A stretch of DNA of 56,120 bases from Candidatus Electrothrix aarhusensis (GCA_004028505.1 MTKO01000066.1:1-56120); one strand, 5' to 3'. Numbered from the stretch's first letter, positions 17,995 through 27,039 are shown. The notes: a model not told the origin generated them from the sequence alone. Numbers and translations are program-made.

Positions 17995-19788
17995 TTATTT
18001 TTCCTTGAACCCCCAAAAGGGGTAATCAAGCTGATACGAGCCGATCAGCCCCGGTGTGTGTTCCCGGCTGGCCACCAACCAGAGCGCATTTTCGCGTTGC
18101 TCCGGTGGGGCGTTGCTAAAGGGATCCCATTGCGGCAGCAGAACCATAGCGTTGTCTGCTGAGTACTCGATATCTCCAGATCCCTTAAAGGCCCCCAGCT
18201 GCGGCTGTTTATCGTACTGCCCATCATCCCCTCGCGTCAGCTCAGAAATCACCAGGAAAGAGACATTCAGTTCATCACGCAGGGCTTCAAGATGACGGAG
18301 CCAGGCATCAATACCGGTCCGTCGTTCTGAAAAATCCTTAAACGGCAGTTTATGGAGGCTGTCAATTACCACCATAGTGTACTCGGATTTGCTTTCATGG
18401 CGGAGAAAATCAATATGACTGCGCATCAGCTCCGGGTTCAGCTTACGATCTGTGACCACCCGGAACCAGGGCAGCAGTTTTCGCAACTCCGCTTTGGCGG
18501 CTGTAAGCTGTTTTTGTTCCTGCTCGGTGAGCGTATTACTTTGGAGCTGATCACTACTCAATCTGCTCAAACGGCACAGGGTCCGCTGGTAGATTTTTTG
18601 GCGACCGTTTTCAAAGTCATAATAAATAACCGGAACCTTACGCCGAGCCATCTCTGTTGCAACCTGGATAAAAAAACAGGATTTACCCGCCTTGGGCAGG
18701 CCGCCCATGATGTTGACTCCATGCAGACCGCCCAGGGCTTTATCCATCTTTGTGAGCCCAGAGAGCATGGTTTGGTAGTTTTCCCCGCCTTGCAGACCGA
18801 GTTGTTCCTCAAGATGAAGGAATTCTCGTTCCGGCGAGCTAAAGGGGGAAAAAGATTTTGCCTCCAGGATCAGTTTGAAAAATGCCTGGTGAAATCCTTT
18901 GCCCTGTTCTTTGGCTAGTTGAACCAGATTAAACTGTCTCGACGCAGTCTCGGGCCAGCGGATCATCCTGATCTTGAAACCGATCCGCGTGGCAAGTTCA
19001 CGGGCTGCGGCAATGGATTCCGGGGTATGGTTGACGCAGAGAAAAACGGTCTTGAGCCAGGCCAGCCGTTCTGTTTCCAGGTGCGCAAATTCACTGATAT
19101 CAGGCAAGGCAATACCGGGCAGGCCCAACTGCCGAATCGCAAGCAGATTATCCTCGCCCTCAATGATCACCAAGCTGCCGTTTTCACAACGCTGAATATC
19201 CTCCAGGTTGAAAACGCGCAATCCAGCCTGAGCAAAATCTTCATCACCGTACCAAAAGTTATCTTCAGGCTTATCCGGGTGGACACAGCGGGCCGCATAG
19301 CAGTTGCCGTCTGCCTGAACATAAGGATAGACCAGATAACGTCCGTTATAACCGATTTTCATCTCCTGAAGAACAGCCCGAGATATCCCGGATTGGGCAA
19401 AACGGTCAAGCAGGTCATCGGTCATCCTGTCCATAAAGTCGAGCACTTCATGGTTGATATTTTTAACCGGGTAATTGACCTGACTGGCCGCGTAATCCCG
19501 ATCTGGGTCAAAACCGGGTGCTAGGCTGAGGTCAAGATGGGACTGTCTGGCAAAATGAAGCGGGAATCCTCCCGGAGAACAGCGATTGAGGCAACGATAA
19601 TAGCCGTGAAAGTAGCTCTCCGGGTTAAGAAAGACGACAAGCGCCTTTTCTCCCTTTGGATGTTTTTTGCCGGACTGACCGCTATTCCGGGAGCAGAAAG
19701 GGCAGTCTGCGGTCAGGACATTATTGTGCAGTTTTGCCCCTGGGATCTGGCGCAGATAGAAATCTGTTACCGGGTCGGTGCGGTTCAT
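17995..19788 (-). CDS. Primase-helicase-like protein (zinc finger, TOPRIM, RecA-type ATPase)
   Basis: A 597-residue protein with the T7 gp4/Twinkle layout. A zinc-binding site (C29, C32, C66, C70) is followed by a primase core with LVIIEGEDN (about 207-214, the TOPRIM glutamate) and a RecA/DnaB-type ATPase with Walker A GLPKAGKS (363-370) and Walker B MVVIDS. The second TOPRIM motif, normally DxD, reads VNHTPES, so the metal-binding aspartates look lost and priming may be impaired. Such genes usually belong to phages, plasmids or integrated elements, yet no other replication or phage gene is nearby. Start ATG 19788. Possibly a domesticated or orphan mobile-element helicase. Confidence 0.75.
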   Translation of the reverse strand: MNRTDPVTDFYLRQIPGAKLHNNVLTADCPFCSRNSGQSGKKHPKGEKALVVFLNPESYFHGYYRCLNRCSPGGFPLHFARQSHLDLSLAPGFDPDRDYAASQVNYPVKNINHEVLDFMDRMTDDLLDRFAQSGISRAVLQEMKIGYNGRYLVYPYVQADGNCYAARCVHPDKPEDNFWYGDEDFAQAGLRVFNLEDIQRCENGSLVIIEGEDNLLAIRQLGLPGIALPDISEFAHLETERLAWLKTVFLCVNHTPESIAAARELATRIGFKIRMIRWPETASRQFNLVQLAKEQGKGFHQAFFKLILEAKSFSPFSSPEREFLHLEEQLGLQGGENYQTMLSGLTKMDKALGGLHGVNIMGGLPKAGKSCFFIQVATEMARRKVPVIYYDFENGRQKIYQRTLCRLSRLSSDQLQSNTLTEQEQKQLTAAKAELRKLLPWFRVVTDRKLNPELMRSHIDFLRHESKSEYTMVVIDSLHKLPFKDFSERRTGIDAWLRHLEALRDELNVSFLVISELTRGDDGQYDKQPQLGAFKGSGDIEYSADNAMVLLPQWDPFSNAPPEQRENALWLVASREHTPGLIGSYQLDYPFWGFKEK

Positions 19789-19844
19789 GGTCGGTATCCT
19801 TTAATTTTTAGCAGCACACATTGTTATTTTCAAATGATTCTATC

Positions 19845-20042
19845 ATGAAACAGCATTCAAGTACAACTCAATTACCCAGAATTCAAGTGATACGTCTGGA
19901 GGCAGGCTGGAAATACCTCACAACGATGTTGATTGGCTCCGCGATGTTTGGCAATTCGGTCAATCAGGTGTATGCTGAAAAGTGGAAAGAGCAGGGCTAT
20001 GGAAAGGGTGTGAATCTGTTTTGTTATGGAGGGAAAAGATGA
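19845..20042 (+). CDS. Small ORF upstream of the Uma2 gene, uncertain
   Basis: A 65-codon frame with an ATG start and no good ribosome site. It ends in TGA (20040-20042) overlapping the tandem ATGs of the next gene, the arrangement expected for translational coupling. The product is basic with one weak hydrophobic stretch (TTMLIGSAMFG). I do not recognise it and it may be a chance frame. Confidence 0.25.
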   Translation: MKQHSSTTQLPRIQVIRLEAGWKYLTTMLIGSAMFGNSVNQVYAEKWKEQGYGKGVNLFCYGGKR

Positions 20043-20608
20043 TGCAGGCTGTTAAAAAGGAACGGTTTATTAATATAGATGAGTATTTGGCAGCAGAACG
20101 GGGAGGCAGTGAGAAGCATGAATGGTATAAGGGGGAATGTTTTGCTATGGCAGGAGGTACCCGCTGGCATAATATTCTGTCCAGTCGAATTGTCACAGCC
20201 TTAGTGGAGCATCTTGACGGGACGCCTTGCACACCGTATATGGCGGATTTCCGTCTGTCCATTGAGGCGCATCAGCATTATGTCTACCCCGATATCATGG
20301 TGGTCTGCAAGGAATCCTCCTATGTTGCCGACGACATGGCGAACAACGCTGAAATTGTCCTTGAAGTGCTTTCCAAGGGGACGGAATCCTATGACAGGGG
20401 CCAAAAGTTTCTTCACTACCAGAGTGTCCCTCTGCTCCGTGAATATATTCTGGTCAGTCAGGATGCCATGCAGGTTGAAATTTATCGCCGACGTGAGGAC
20501 GGAAGATGGGAATATCAGCGTTTGACTCGACCGTCTGATTCCCTGTTTTTCGAGACGATCGACTGCTCAATAGTGCTGGAAAAGCTCTATAGTTCAATCC
20601 CCTTATAA
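20039..20608 (+). CDS. Uma2-family restriction-endonuclease-fold protein
   Basis: 189 residues of the Uma2/DUF820 family, a PD-(D/E)xK fold abundant in cyanobacteria and many multicellular or filamentous bacteria. Features: the N-terminal SEKHEWYKGECFAMAGGTRWHN pattern, the active-site Asp in YPDIMVV, and EIVLEVLSKGTESYDRGQK carrying the Glu-x-(Leu/Lys) strand and a downstream lysine. Start ATG 20039 or 20042, with GGAGGG upstream. Biological role unsettled; proposed nuclease. It converges on a second, distinct Uma2 gene 21 bp away. Confidence 0.85.
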   Translation: MMQAVKKERFINIDEYLAAERGGSEKHEWYKGECFAMAGGTRWHNILSSRIVTALVEHLDGTPCTPYMADFRLSIEAHQHYVYPDIMVVCKESSYVADDMANNAEIVLEVLSKGTESYDRGQKFLHYQSVPLLREYILVSQDAMQVEIYRRREDGRWEYQRLTRPSDSLFFETIDCSIVLEKLYSSIPL

Positions 20609-20629
20609 AAATATTGTGTTTGTTTCTCG

Positions 20630-21223
20630 TTATTCGTCGATGAATACAGAGGTCAATTCTATCCTGAGCTGTTCGAACTGCTCCGAGGTCAAAACATCGT
20701 TGCAGTCTAAAATTTGTGCTTTTCCATATTCGCCGCCTTGATTCAGCGTGTAGAGCATGGCGATTCTGTCTGTGGGATGCAGCAGCCAGTATTCCTTTAC
20801 ACCATGTTGTTCATACAATACCCGTTTAACTTTCAGATCCTTGGCCGCTGTCGATGGGGAGAGGATTTCAATGACAAGCTCTGGCGCACCGATACATCCG
20901 CGATCATCTAGCTTTTTCCGGTCGCAAATAACCGATATATCCGGCTGAACAATTGTGGTGATTTCTGTATCATCGGCTTCTTTTGTATCTGGCGAATCTG
21001 ATAATCGGACGTCAAAGGGCGCTGCATACACCTCGCAGTTCTTATCTTTGAAATGATCGAACAAGGCGTAGAAAATTCTGGCCGACACCGCCTGATGAAG
21101 ACGCGAAGGGGCAGGGGACATGGCCCAGGCTTCGCCGTTAATTAATTCCCAACGCTCCTGATCATCCCAGGAAATATAATCAGCATAACTGTATTCGACA
21201 TGGGATTGTTGCGGTAATGCCAT
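20630..21223 (-). CDS. Uma2-family restriction-endonuclease-fold protein (second copy)
   Basis: 197 residues of the same family as the convergent neighbour but clearly divergent: SYADYISWDDQERWELINGEAWAMSPAPSRLHQ at the N-terminus, QPDISVICD with the metal-binding Asp, and ELVIEILSPSTAAKDLKVKRVLYEQHGVKEYWLL, the signature strand and helix. The sequence difference argues against a recent duplication. Start ATG 21223. Confidence 0.88.
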   Translation of the reverse strand: MALPQQSHVEYSYADYISWDDQERWELINGEAWAMSPAPSRLHQAVSARIFYALFDHFKDKNCEVYAAPFDVRLSDSPDTKEADDTEITTIVQPDISVICDRKKLDDRGCIGAPELVIEILSPSTAAKDLKVKRVLYEQHGVKEYWLLHPTDRIAMLYTLNQGGEYGKAQILDCNDVLTSEQFEQLRIELTSVFIDE

Positions 21224-21415
21224 GAAAAAATCTCCGGGTTGATTTTATCAGATTGTCTCGGATCGGTTGCCAAATCCGAGCGGGAAAGGTAGTATTGCCA
21301 TTCAAACAAACGGATAGATATTTTTTACTCTATTCTCTCTGGAAAAACAATGGAACAGGCGAGGGGCCAGCATTGAAGCTCTTCGCTCAACCATACAGCA
21401 TGATATCATCTTCCA

Positions 21416-22033
21416 ATGAAGACCACCTCATTTTCTCTTGCTCTTTTTCTTCTCATCTGCTTTTCTCCGGTCATTGCGCAAAATACGCCAAAAAAGGCAG
21501 CCGAAGATATCAGCACAGGCCTTGTCCAGGCAGCGCTTGAACGCACTGCTCATCAGGTCACCTATAACGGCAGCTACCGAAAAATTGCCTATCCAGGCGG
21601 TGATGTGCCGGATAATATAGGTGTCTGTACCGATGTGGTTATTCGTTCCTACCGAAAAATCGGTATTGATCTGCAAAAAGAGGTGCATGAGGATATGCGG
21701 GCGAATTTTTTAGCCTATCCGAAAAGCTGGGGGCTGAAGCGACCGGATACAAATATTGATCACCGACGTGTTTCTAATCTCCAAGCCTTTTTTCGCCGTC
21801 ACGGCACGGAATTGCCTGTGACTAAGGACTCGCAAGAAAATGCGCAGGAGTATAAGGCTGGCGAGCTGGTAACCTGGATGTTACCGGGCAATCTGCCTCA
21901 TATCGGCATTGTGACAGACAGAACATCTGCTGATGGCCAACGGCCTCTGATTGTCCATAATATCGGGCGAGGGCCAAAGCTTGAGGATATGTTGTTTCGT
22001 TATAGGATTACAGGACATTATGTCTATCCGTAG
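21416..22033 (+). CDS. DUF1287-family exported protein
   Basis: 205 residues with a signal peptide (MKTTSFSLALFLLICFSPVIAQ). The mature part matches DUF1287: DNIGVCTDVVIRSYRKIGIDLQ near residue 65, a central WGLKRPDTNIDHRRV block, HIGIVTDR and PLIVHNIGRG near the end. This is an NlpC/P60-like arrangement, with C and H residues that may form a cysteine peptidase or amidase site in the periplasm. Function unproven. A REP-like palindrome starts right at its stop codon. Confidence 0.82.
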   Translation: MKTTSFSLALFLLICFSPVIAQNTPKKAAEDISTGLVQAALERTAHQVTYNGSYRKIAYPGGDVPDNIGVCTDVVIRSYRKIGIDLQKEVHEDMRANFLAYPKSWGLKRPDTNIDHRRVSNLQAFFRRHGTELPVTKDSQENAQEYKAGELVTWMLPGNLPHIGIVTDRTSADGQRPLIVHNIGRGPKLEDMLFRYRITGHYVYP

Positions 22034-22132
22034 GGGTAAATCTGTGTGTTTGTCGTTTTCGCCACATGGGAAATAAAGGGCAGACACATCGGTCTACCCC
22101 TACAACGCCCGATATATATGGGCGACCGCCGG
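22030..22132. repeat. Palindromic REP-like repeat unit
   Basis: gtaggggtaaatctgtgtg (22030 on) is matched in inverted orientation by the arm around gacacatcggtctacccct, ending at 22103. It is followed by gggcgaccgccggttcggtc, the inner arm also seen at 52340. It lies between the DUF1287 stop and the EACC1-like gene and shares sequence with the repeats at 52299-52456 and the frame of the 50921 palindrome. Confidence 0.7.
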
Positions 22133-22360
22133 TTCGGTCAGATGTTTCTTGCCGCCCTGAGTTCCGGTACGGTTGTTGCCTTGTTGCAGCTACTGAAATC
22201 CTATATTGAATGGACACCGAAGATAAAGATTACAATCGAGTATCCTGATGGTCGAAAAATGAGCATTGAGGGAGAAGACCTGAAAGCCGGGCAGCTGGAG
22301 CAAACCACAGAGGCAATGAAGCAGCTCTGCGAACAAACCAGCGACAGGGTCAATGGCTGA
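22118..22360 (+). CDS. EACC1-like effector-associated component
   Basis: A small protein of 80 residues (ATG 22118) or 72 (ATG 22142). It has one N-terminal membrane-like helix (FLAALSSGTVVALLQLL), a linker, then a short beta domain KIKITIEYPDGRKMSIEG and a helical tail. This matches the EACC1 pattern described for conflict systems, where a membrane-tethered constant component pairs with a variable effector. It overlaps the caspase gene by 8 bp (ATGGCTGA), so the two are translationally coupled. The start is uncertain because the upstream part overlaps a REP-like repeat. Open frame further upstream is repeat-derived. Confidence 0.65.
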   Translation: MGDRRFGQMFLAALSSGTVVALLQLLKSYIEWTPKIKITIEYPDGRKMSIEGEDLKAGQLEQTTEAMKQLCEQTSDRVNG

Positions 22361-24136
22361 AAAGCGTTACGCAATCCTCATTGCCAGCAGCGAATATTCG
22401 GAGGAATCCGGGTTACGTCGGCTGCGTTGCCCGGAAAATGATGTCAGGGCTGTTGACGAGATATTATGCTCCCCGGACTTCGGGCAATTTACCGAGACCT
22501 TTGTGTTAAGGAATGCGCCCAGTTACGAGATCCTGCCTCGGTTAAACAGCGTTTTGACAGAAGCGGGTAAGGATGATTTGATCCTCATCTATTTTTCAGG
22601 GCACGGTAAGCTGAATCGCTTGGGGCACCTCTGCCTTGCAACCGCCAATACCGACAGCAAGGCCCTTGAAGCCACTACCATTCTGGCTTCAACCATCAAG
22701 TCGTATTTTGATCTTTCCTATTCCCGAAAGAAGATCCTTCTCCTTGATTGCTGCTACAGCGGCGCGGCAGGTGAGGAGTTTGCTCGAACTAAGGGCGGGG
22801 TGGATGAGGAATTGCAGCTCATGTCTGGAGGGCAGGGTACCTTTATCATGACTGCCTCTTCCGGTCTTCAGACGTCGGTGGAAAAGGAGGGTGATCAGTA
22901 CGGGCTATTCACCAAGCATCTTGTTCAGGGTATTCGTTCCGGTGAGGCGGATAAGAACGAGGACGGACAGGTGGATATGCAGGAGCTGTATGAGTATGTC
23001 CATGAAAAGGTGCGGGAGGAAGGTGCGCAGGAACCCATGAAATGGGATCTTCATGTCAAAGGGAGGATGGTTGTTTCTCGGAGTGGGAGGGAGTCGCAGG
23101 ATAAACGAATTCGGAAAAGGAAAACCAAGCTATACGAACTTGCTGCTCAGGGGTTGTTGACTGACAAGACTGTCGGGGAGGCGGTGCAGCTCTTGGATGT
23201 GCCCGGACAAAAGAGAACCGACAGGGACCAAGCGCGTTGTCCGCTGATTGAACAGTTATTCCATAAGAAAATTATTCCTCCCACCTTTACTGAACTATGG
23301 GTGGAGACACGTTTTACTTATAGCGACAGTACAACTGAGTTGGAGAAGAAACAGACTTTTTTCCCGAATAAATCAAAGAAAAATGCTATTGCTATGGGGG
23401 GGACTCGTAATTCTAAGCCTACTCTTGCATCCATGCCGCAGCAAGGCGATACTATGACGGATGAAATCTCTGGCATGGAGTTTGTTTATATCCCTGAAGG
23501 CTGCTTCATGATGGGGTCAGATGAAAAAAAGGATGAGGGACCAATTCACGAGGTATGTCTTGATGCTTTTTGGATGGGGAAATATCCCGTCACCCAAGAG
23601 CAATGGAAGAAACTTATGGTTAATAATTCGACAAAAGTCAAGAAGGGAGATAACTTTCCTGTGGAACAGGTATCCTGGCATGATGTGCAACGCTTTATTG
23701 CCCAACTGAACAAAGAATCGAGAGCAAACTATCGTTTGCCCACTGAGGCGGAATGGGAATACGCCTGTCGAGGCAATGATTGGTACCAATACAGTGGCGG
23801 GGATGATTTGGATGCTGTGGCTTGGTATGACGGCAACAGTGGCGGCACTACCCATCCGGTGGGGAAAAAGCGGGCTAACGCCTTCGGCTTGTATGACATG
23901 AGCGGCAATGTTTGGGAATGGTGCAACGATTGGTATGGGGATAAGTATTACACCGCTAGCCCCAAGGAAAATCCAACTGGGCCTGCATCCGGTATGTTCC
24001 GGGTTCTCCGTGGCGGCAGCTGGATCGGCCATCCGGTGGGCTGCCGTTCTGTCCTTCGAAATCACAATGATCCAGAGGATCGCCACGTCACTGTCGCTTC
24101 CGCCTTGTTCTACCTTTCCAGGCAGATGGAAGCTGA
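22353..24136 (+). CDS. Caspase-like protease fused to a formylglycine-generating-enzyme (SUMF1) domain
   Basis: Residues 1-230 are a C14 caspase-like domain with His84 in YFSGHGK and Cys134 in LDCCYSGA. A charged linker and a helical region (about 250-330, resembling an effector-associated domain) come next. An FGE-sulfatase domain runs from about 370: GMEFVYIPEGCFMMGS, YPVTQEQW, RLPTEAEWEYACR, DMSGNVWEWCNDW and VLRGGSW. Restoring one base near 24095 (TCGCTT, expected TCGGCTT) gives the family's usual GFRLVL ending and a stop at 24136, about 594 residues; as printed, the frame continues to 24191 with an atypical tail. The domain pair occurs in immune-like and programmed-death systems of multicellular bacteria. 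The FGE domain is likely a recognition or variable-ligand module rather than an oxidase. Confidence 0.85.
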
Positions 24137-24194
24137 GCTTCCCGTGAGGAAAGAAAAACGAGTTTTTGTGTCCCAAAGGGGCTGTATTTAGCTA

Positions 24195-24276
24195 GCCCAG
24201 GGTAACACCCTGGGCACACCAAACCAATAACTCGGGGTGTTACCCCGAGCTGAAATTGTATAACCCCTTCGGGGTA
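24195..24276. repeat. Cluster of three small palindromes
   Basis: gcccagggtaacaccctgggc (24195-24215), ctcggggtgttaccccgag (24231-24249) and accccttcggggt (24263-24275) follow one another. The first two share a GGGTRTTACCC-type core in opposite orientation. This is typical of small dispersed extragenic palindromes; they may also end the caspase transcript. No T-run follows. Confidence 0.55.
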
Positions 24277-24342
24277 TGGCATCTGAAGAGCTGACAGCTC
24301 AACGAACAGATTAAACAGAGAATTTAGTCATAAACGAATATA

Positions 24343-26001
24343 ATGATACGATCCCAAGTAAAGACACTGGTTGACCAATGTTTTCAGCAGGGCGTGGAAC
24401 AGGGCCTCTGGTCCGATGCCGCTGCAAATCTGTATAATGTGGAAGTGCCCCGCCATGGGGGCCAAGGTGATTTTTCCACCAACTTCGCTATGGTGCTGGC
24501 TGGGAAGGAAAAGCGCAACCCCCGCGAGATTGCTGGACAGCTGGTGGATCTACTCAATCAGGATGAGGACTTGCTTGACAAGGTGGAAATCGCCGGACCA
24601 GGCTTTGTGAATCTCTTTCTCAAGCCTTCGGTCTGGAGCACCGTGCTTGCGCCCATCAGCGAACAGGGCAGGGCGTTTGGCCTGTCCGATGTCGGTAAGG
24701 GGAAAAAGGTGATGGTGGAGTTTGTCAGCGCCAACCCTACCGGCCCCCTCAGTGTAGGCCACGGTCGCAATGCCATCCTCGGTGATACCATTGCCCGGCT
24801 ACTCAAGGCCACCGGTCATGATGTCACCCGTGAATATTATTTCAATGATGCAGGCCGCCAGATGCGAGTTTTGGCCGATTCCCTCAAGGCGCGTTATCTG
24901 GAAAAATTGGGCCTGGAAAATGAATTCCCGGAAGACGGCTACCAAGGCGGGTATATTAATGAAATCGCCCAAGGGATGATTAACGAAGCCGGGGACAGTT
25001 TTAAAGATGTGGAGGACCAGACCCTTTTTCGTAAGCGGGCACAAGATGCTATCTTTGCCGATATTGATACCACCCTCAAGCGCATCGGTATTGCCTTTGA
25101 CTCCTACTACAACGAGCATACCCTGTATGAAGAGGGCATGATTGAGGATGTGGTTGCAGAACTCAGGAAAAAAGACCTGGTGTACGAGCAGGACGAGGCA
25201 ACCTGGTTCAAGACCAGCGAATTCGGCATGGAACAGGACCGGGTGATTATCAAAAATACCGGTGAGCCCACCTATCGTTTACCGGACATCGCCTATCATC
25301 GGGAAAAATTCCGGCGGGGCTTTGACTGGATGATCAACGTGTTCGGGGCGGATCATATTGCCACGGTGCCTGATGTGCTGGCCGGTATTGAGGCCCTGGG
25401 CCTTGACAAGTCCAAGGTACACGTAGTGCTGTATCAGTTTGTTACCCTGTTGCGGGACGGCAAGCAGGTCAAGATGTCCACTCGTAAGGCCACCTTTGTC
25501 ACAGTGGATGAGCTGGTGGATGAGGTGGGCGTTGATGCGCTCCGCTTCTTTTTCTTGATGCGCAAACCGGATTCCCAGCTGGAGTTTGATCTGGAACTGG
25601 CCACAGCCCAGAGTCAGGAAAACCCGGTCTACTATGTCCAGTACGCCCACGCTCGACTTTGTTCCATTGAACGGATGGCAATAGAAAAAGGTGTCGCTCT
25701 GCCGGTGTTAGCTGAAACCGATCTCTCCCCCTTACAGGAGGAGGAAGAATATCAGCTGCTCAAGACCTTGGCCTCCTACCCAGCCTTGGTGGCTGATGCG
25801 GCCACTGATTTGGCTCCGCACCGGATTATCTTCTTTCTGATGGAGTTATCCGGAAATTTTCACTCGTTCTATAATAAGCATAAGGTAGTAACTGAAGATC
25901 AGCAGCTCACTGTTGCCCGCCTCTGTCTTTGTCAGGGTGTCAAAGCTGTGCTGGCTAATGGGCTGGATCTGGTTGGAGTTGCTGCGCCGGAGAAGATGTA
26001 G
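24343..26001 (+). CDS. argS: Arginyl-tRNA synthetase
   Basis: Class I synthetase charging tRNA-Arg, 552 residues, complete. An N-terminal Arg-tRNA-S additional domain leads to the HIGH-type ANPTGPLSVGHGRNAILGD (about 130), a KMSK-type VKMSTRKA (about 385), and a C-terminal DALR anticodon domain ending LDLVGVAAPEKM. The start is ATG 24343; no strong SD is visible. It stands alone between the conflict module and the convergent Nudix gene, and no frame break was seen. Confidence 0.96.
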   Translation: MIRSQVKTLVDQCFQQGVEQGLWSDAAANLYNVEVPRHGGQGDFSTNFAMVLAGKEKRNPREIAGQLVDLLNQDEDLLDKVEIAGPGFVNLFLKPSVWSTVLAPISEQGRAFGLSDVGKGKKVMVEFVSANPTGPLSVGHGRNAILGDTIARLLKATGHDVTREYYFNDAGRQMRVLADSLKARYLEKLGLENEFPEDGYQGGYINEIAQGMINEAGDSFKDVEDQTLFRKRAQDAIFADIDTTLKRIGIAFDSYYNEHTLYEEGMIEDVVAELRKKDLVYEQDEATWFKTSEFGMEQDRVIIKNTGEPTYRLPDIAYHREKFRRGFDWMINVFGADHIATVPDVLAGIEALGLDKSKVHVVLYQFVTLLRDGKQVKMSTRKATFVTVDELVDEVGVDALRFFFLMRKPDSQLEFDLELATAQSQENPVYYVQYAHARLCSIERMAIEKGVALPVLAETDLSPLQEEEEYQLLKTLASYPALVADAATDLAPHRIIFFLMELSGNFHSFYNKHKVVTEDQQLTVARLCLCQGVKAVLANGLDLVGVAAPEKM

Positions 26002-26037
26002 CCCGGTTGTTGTGACACATGATGGGCAGGAGCTTTT

Positions 26038-26565
26038 TTATGCAGACCGGCGACAGGCTGGGTTGCAATGCTTGCTTCTGCCCCGTGTAAGATGATCAAG
26101 CTGGGCGCAGCCCTGTGTTGTTAGCGTTATCTCGATTATATCACGATGTTTATCTATGAGGCCATCAGGAAGAGAATCTGTTGGGAAAAATTTTGCTTCC
26201 AGGATTTCATGAGGGTCTAGCTGAAGCTCACCACCTCGTAATGTTGCCACCATACTGACCTCGACCCGCATTTTATAGCCGCTGTCGAAACGAAGAAAGC
26301 GGGTCACTTCGATATCAAAATTGGTTTCTTCCTTTACCTCTCGTACCAACGTATCACTGAGCTCTTCCCGGCTGACTGCAAAACCGCTGGGAAGCCCCCA
26401 TGACCCTTCTTTCCAATATCGATGCCGTAAAAGTAGAACCTTGCCCTGATTATTAAACACCACTCCAGAGACACAGACATTCATCTTGCAGTGCAAGAAC
26501 CACAGAATATACCACTGTACGGTTCCATGAAGATTTTGCCATATTTTAGCCAGCAGGCTGCTCAT
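26038..26565 (-). CDS. Nudix hydrolase
   Basis: 175 residues. The Nudix box GFAVSREELSDTLVREVKEE (about 76-95) fits Gx5Ex7REUxEE, with the usual later Gly replaced by Asn. It hydrolyses a nucleoside diphosphate linked to another group; substrate unknown. The N-terminus is hydrophobic/aromatic (WYILWFLHC) before the fold begins, so an internal start is possible. It lies 66 bp downstream of the rhodanese gene on the same strand, so co-transcription is possible. Confidence 0.8.
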   Translation of the reverse strand: MSSLLAKIWQNLHGTVQWYILWFLHCKMNVCVSGVVFNNQGKVLLLRHRYWKEGSWGLPSGFAVSREELSDTLVREVKEETNFDIEVTRFLRFDSGYKMRVEVSMVATLRGGELQLDPHEILEAKFFPTDSLPDGLIDKHRDIIEITLTTQGCAQLDHLTRGRSKHCNPACRRSA

Positions 26566-26631
26566 GAATTACCTCAAAAAAATTGGCTCCCAAGACAACT
26601 CTTGAACTCTTGGAAGCCTGATGGAATAACT

Positions 26632-27039
26632 TTATTTTTCTTCTACCGGATACGCCGCCTTATCTTCCTGACTGAACCATTCTTTCCAGCCACCTTTGAG
26701 GGCGTATGCTTCCTTGAACCCCTTCTCTTCAATCAACGTGCGTGCCAACCTGGCACTGCTGCCTTCATTATTTCAAGCGCAGTAAATAACTAGCTTTTTA
26801 TCCGTTGGAATGCTGTTCACCCACTCATCAACAGTTTTTGTAGGGGTGCGTAGAGCCCCTTTAATCTTAAATTGGCTGGACTTCCAATCTTTTCCAGATC
26901 GCGCGTCCAAAACAACTATCTCACCGGAACTCAGCTGCGCCTGAAGTTCTTCTTGGCTCATACGCGGAACTTCGGCGGCAACAGCCGCAAAAGAACCGGT
27001 AACGAGAAACAATGTGACTAAGAACAGAATTTTCTTCAT
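26632..27039 (-). CDS. Exported rhodanese-like selenoprotein (in-frame UGA = Sec)
   Basis: Read through the in-frame TGA at 26773-26775, this gives a complete 135-residue rhodanese domain. A signal peptide (MKKILFLVTLFLVTGSFAAVAA) leads to VVLDARSGKDW and the active-site loop KLVIYCA-U-NNEGSSARLARTL with Cys87 and Sec89, then ALKGGWKEWF and a TAA stop at 26632. Relatives have Cys at the UGA position (CAC.NE.SSAR type). Stopping at UGA would remove half the active-site loop and the last third of the domain. A hairpin with the expected SECIS geometry follows. Start ATG 27039 with AGGAG upstream. Role: periplasmic persulfide transfer or redox, inferred. Confidence 0.85.
26742..26756 (-). promoter_or_regulatory. 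Bacterial SECIS hairpin
   Basis: On the minus strand GTGCC-AGGTT-GGCAC forms a 5-bp stem with a five-base loop carrying the GG(U) motif that SelB recognises. Sixteen bases separate it from the UGA, within the bacterial SECIS range. It lies inside the coding sequence (SSARLAR codons), as bacterial SECIS elements do. Confidence 0.75.

Noticed and set aside
22046..22117. Upstream extension of the EACC1-like protein
   Set aside because: This part of the open frame lies within a REP-like repeat and encodes no family feature.
17995..24136. Prophage or integrative element spanning primase-helicase to caspase
   Set aside because: No integrase, attachment repeats, tRNA target, capsid or terminase genes were seen, so only a possible defence-type neighbourhood is claimed.
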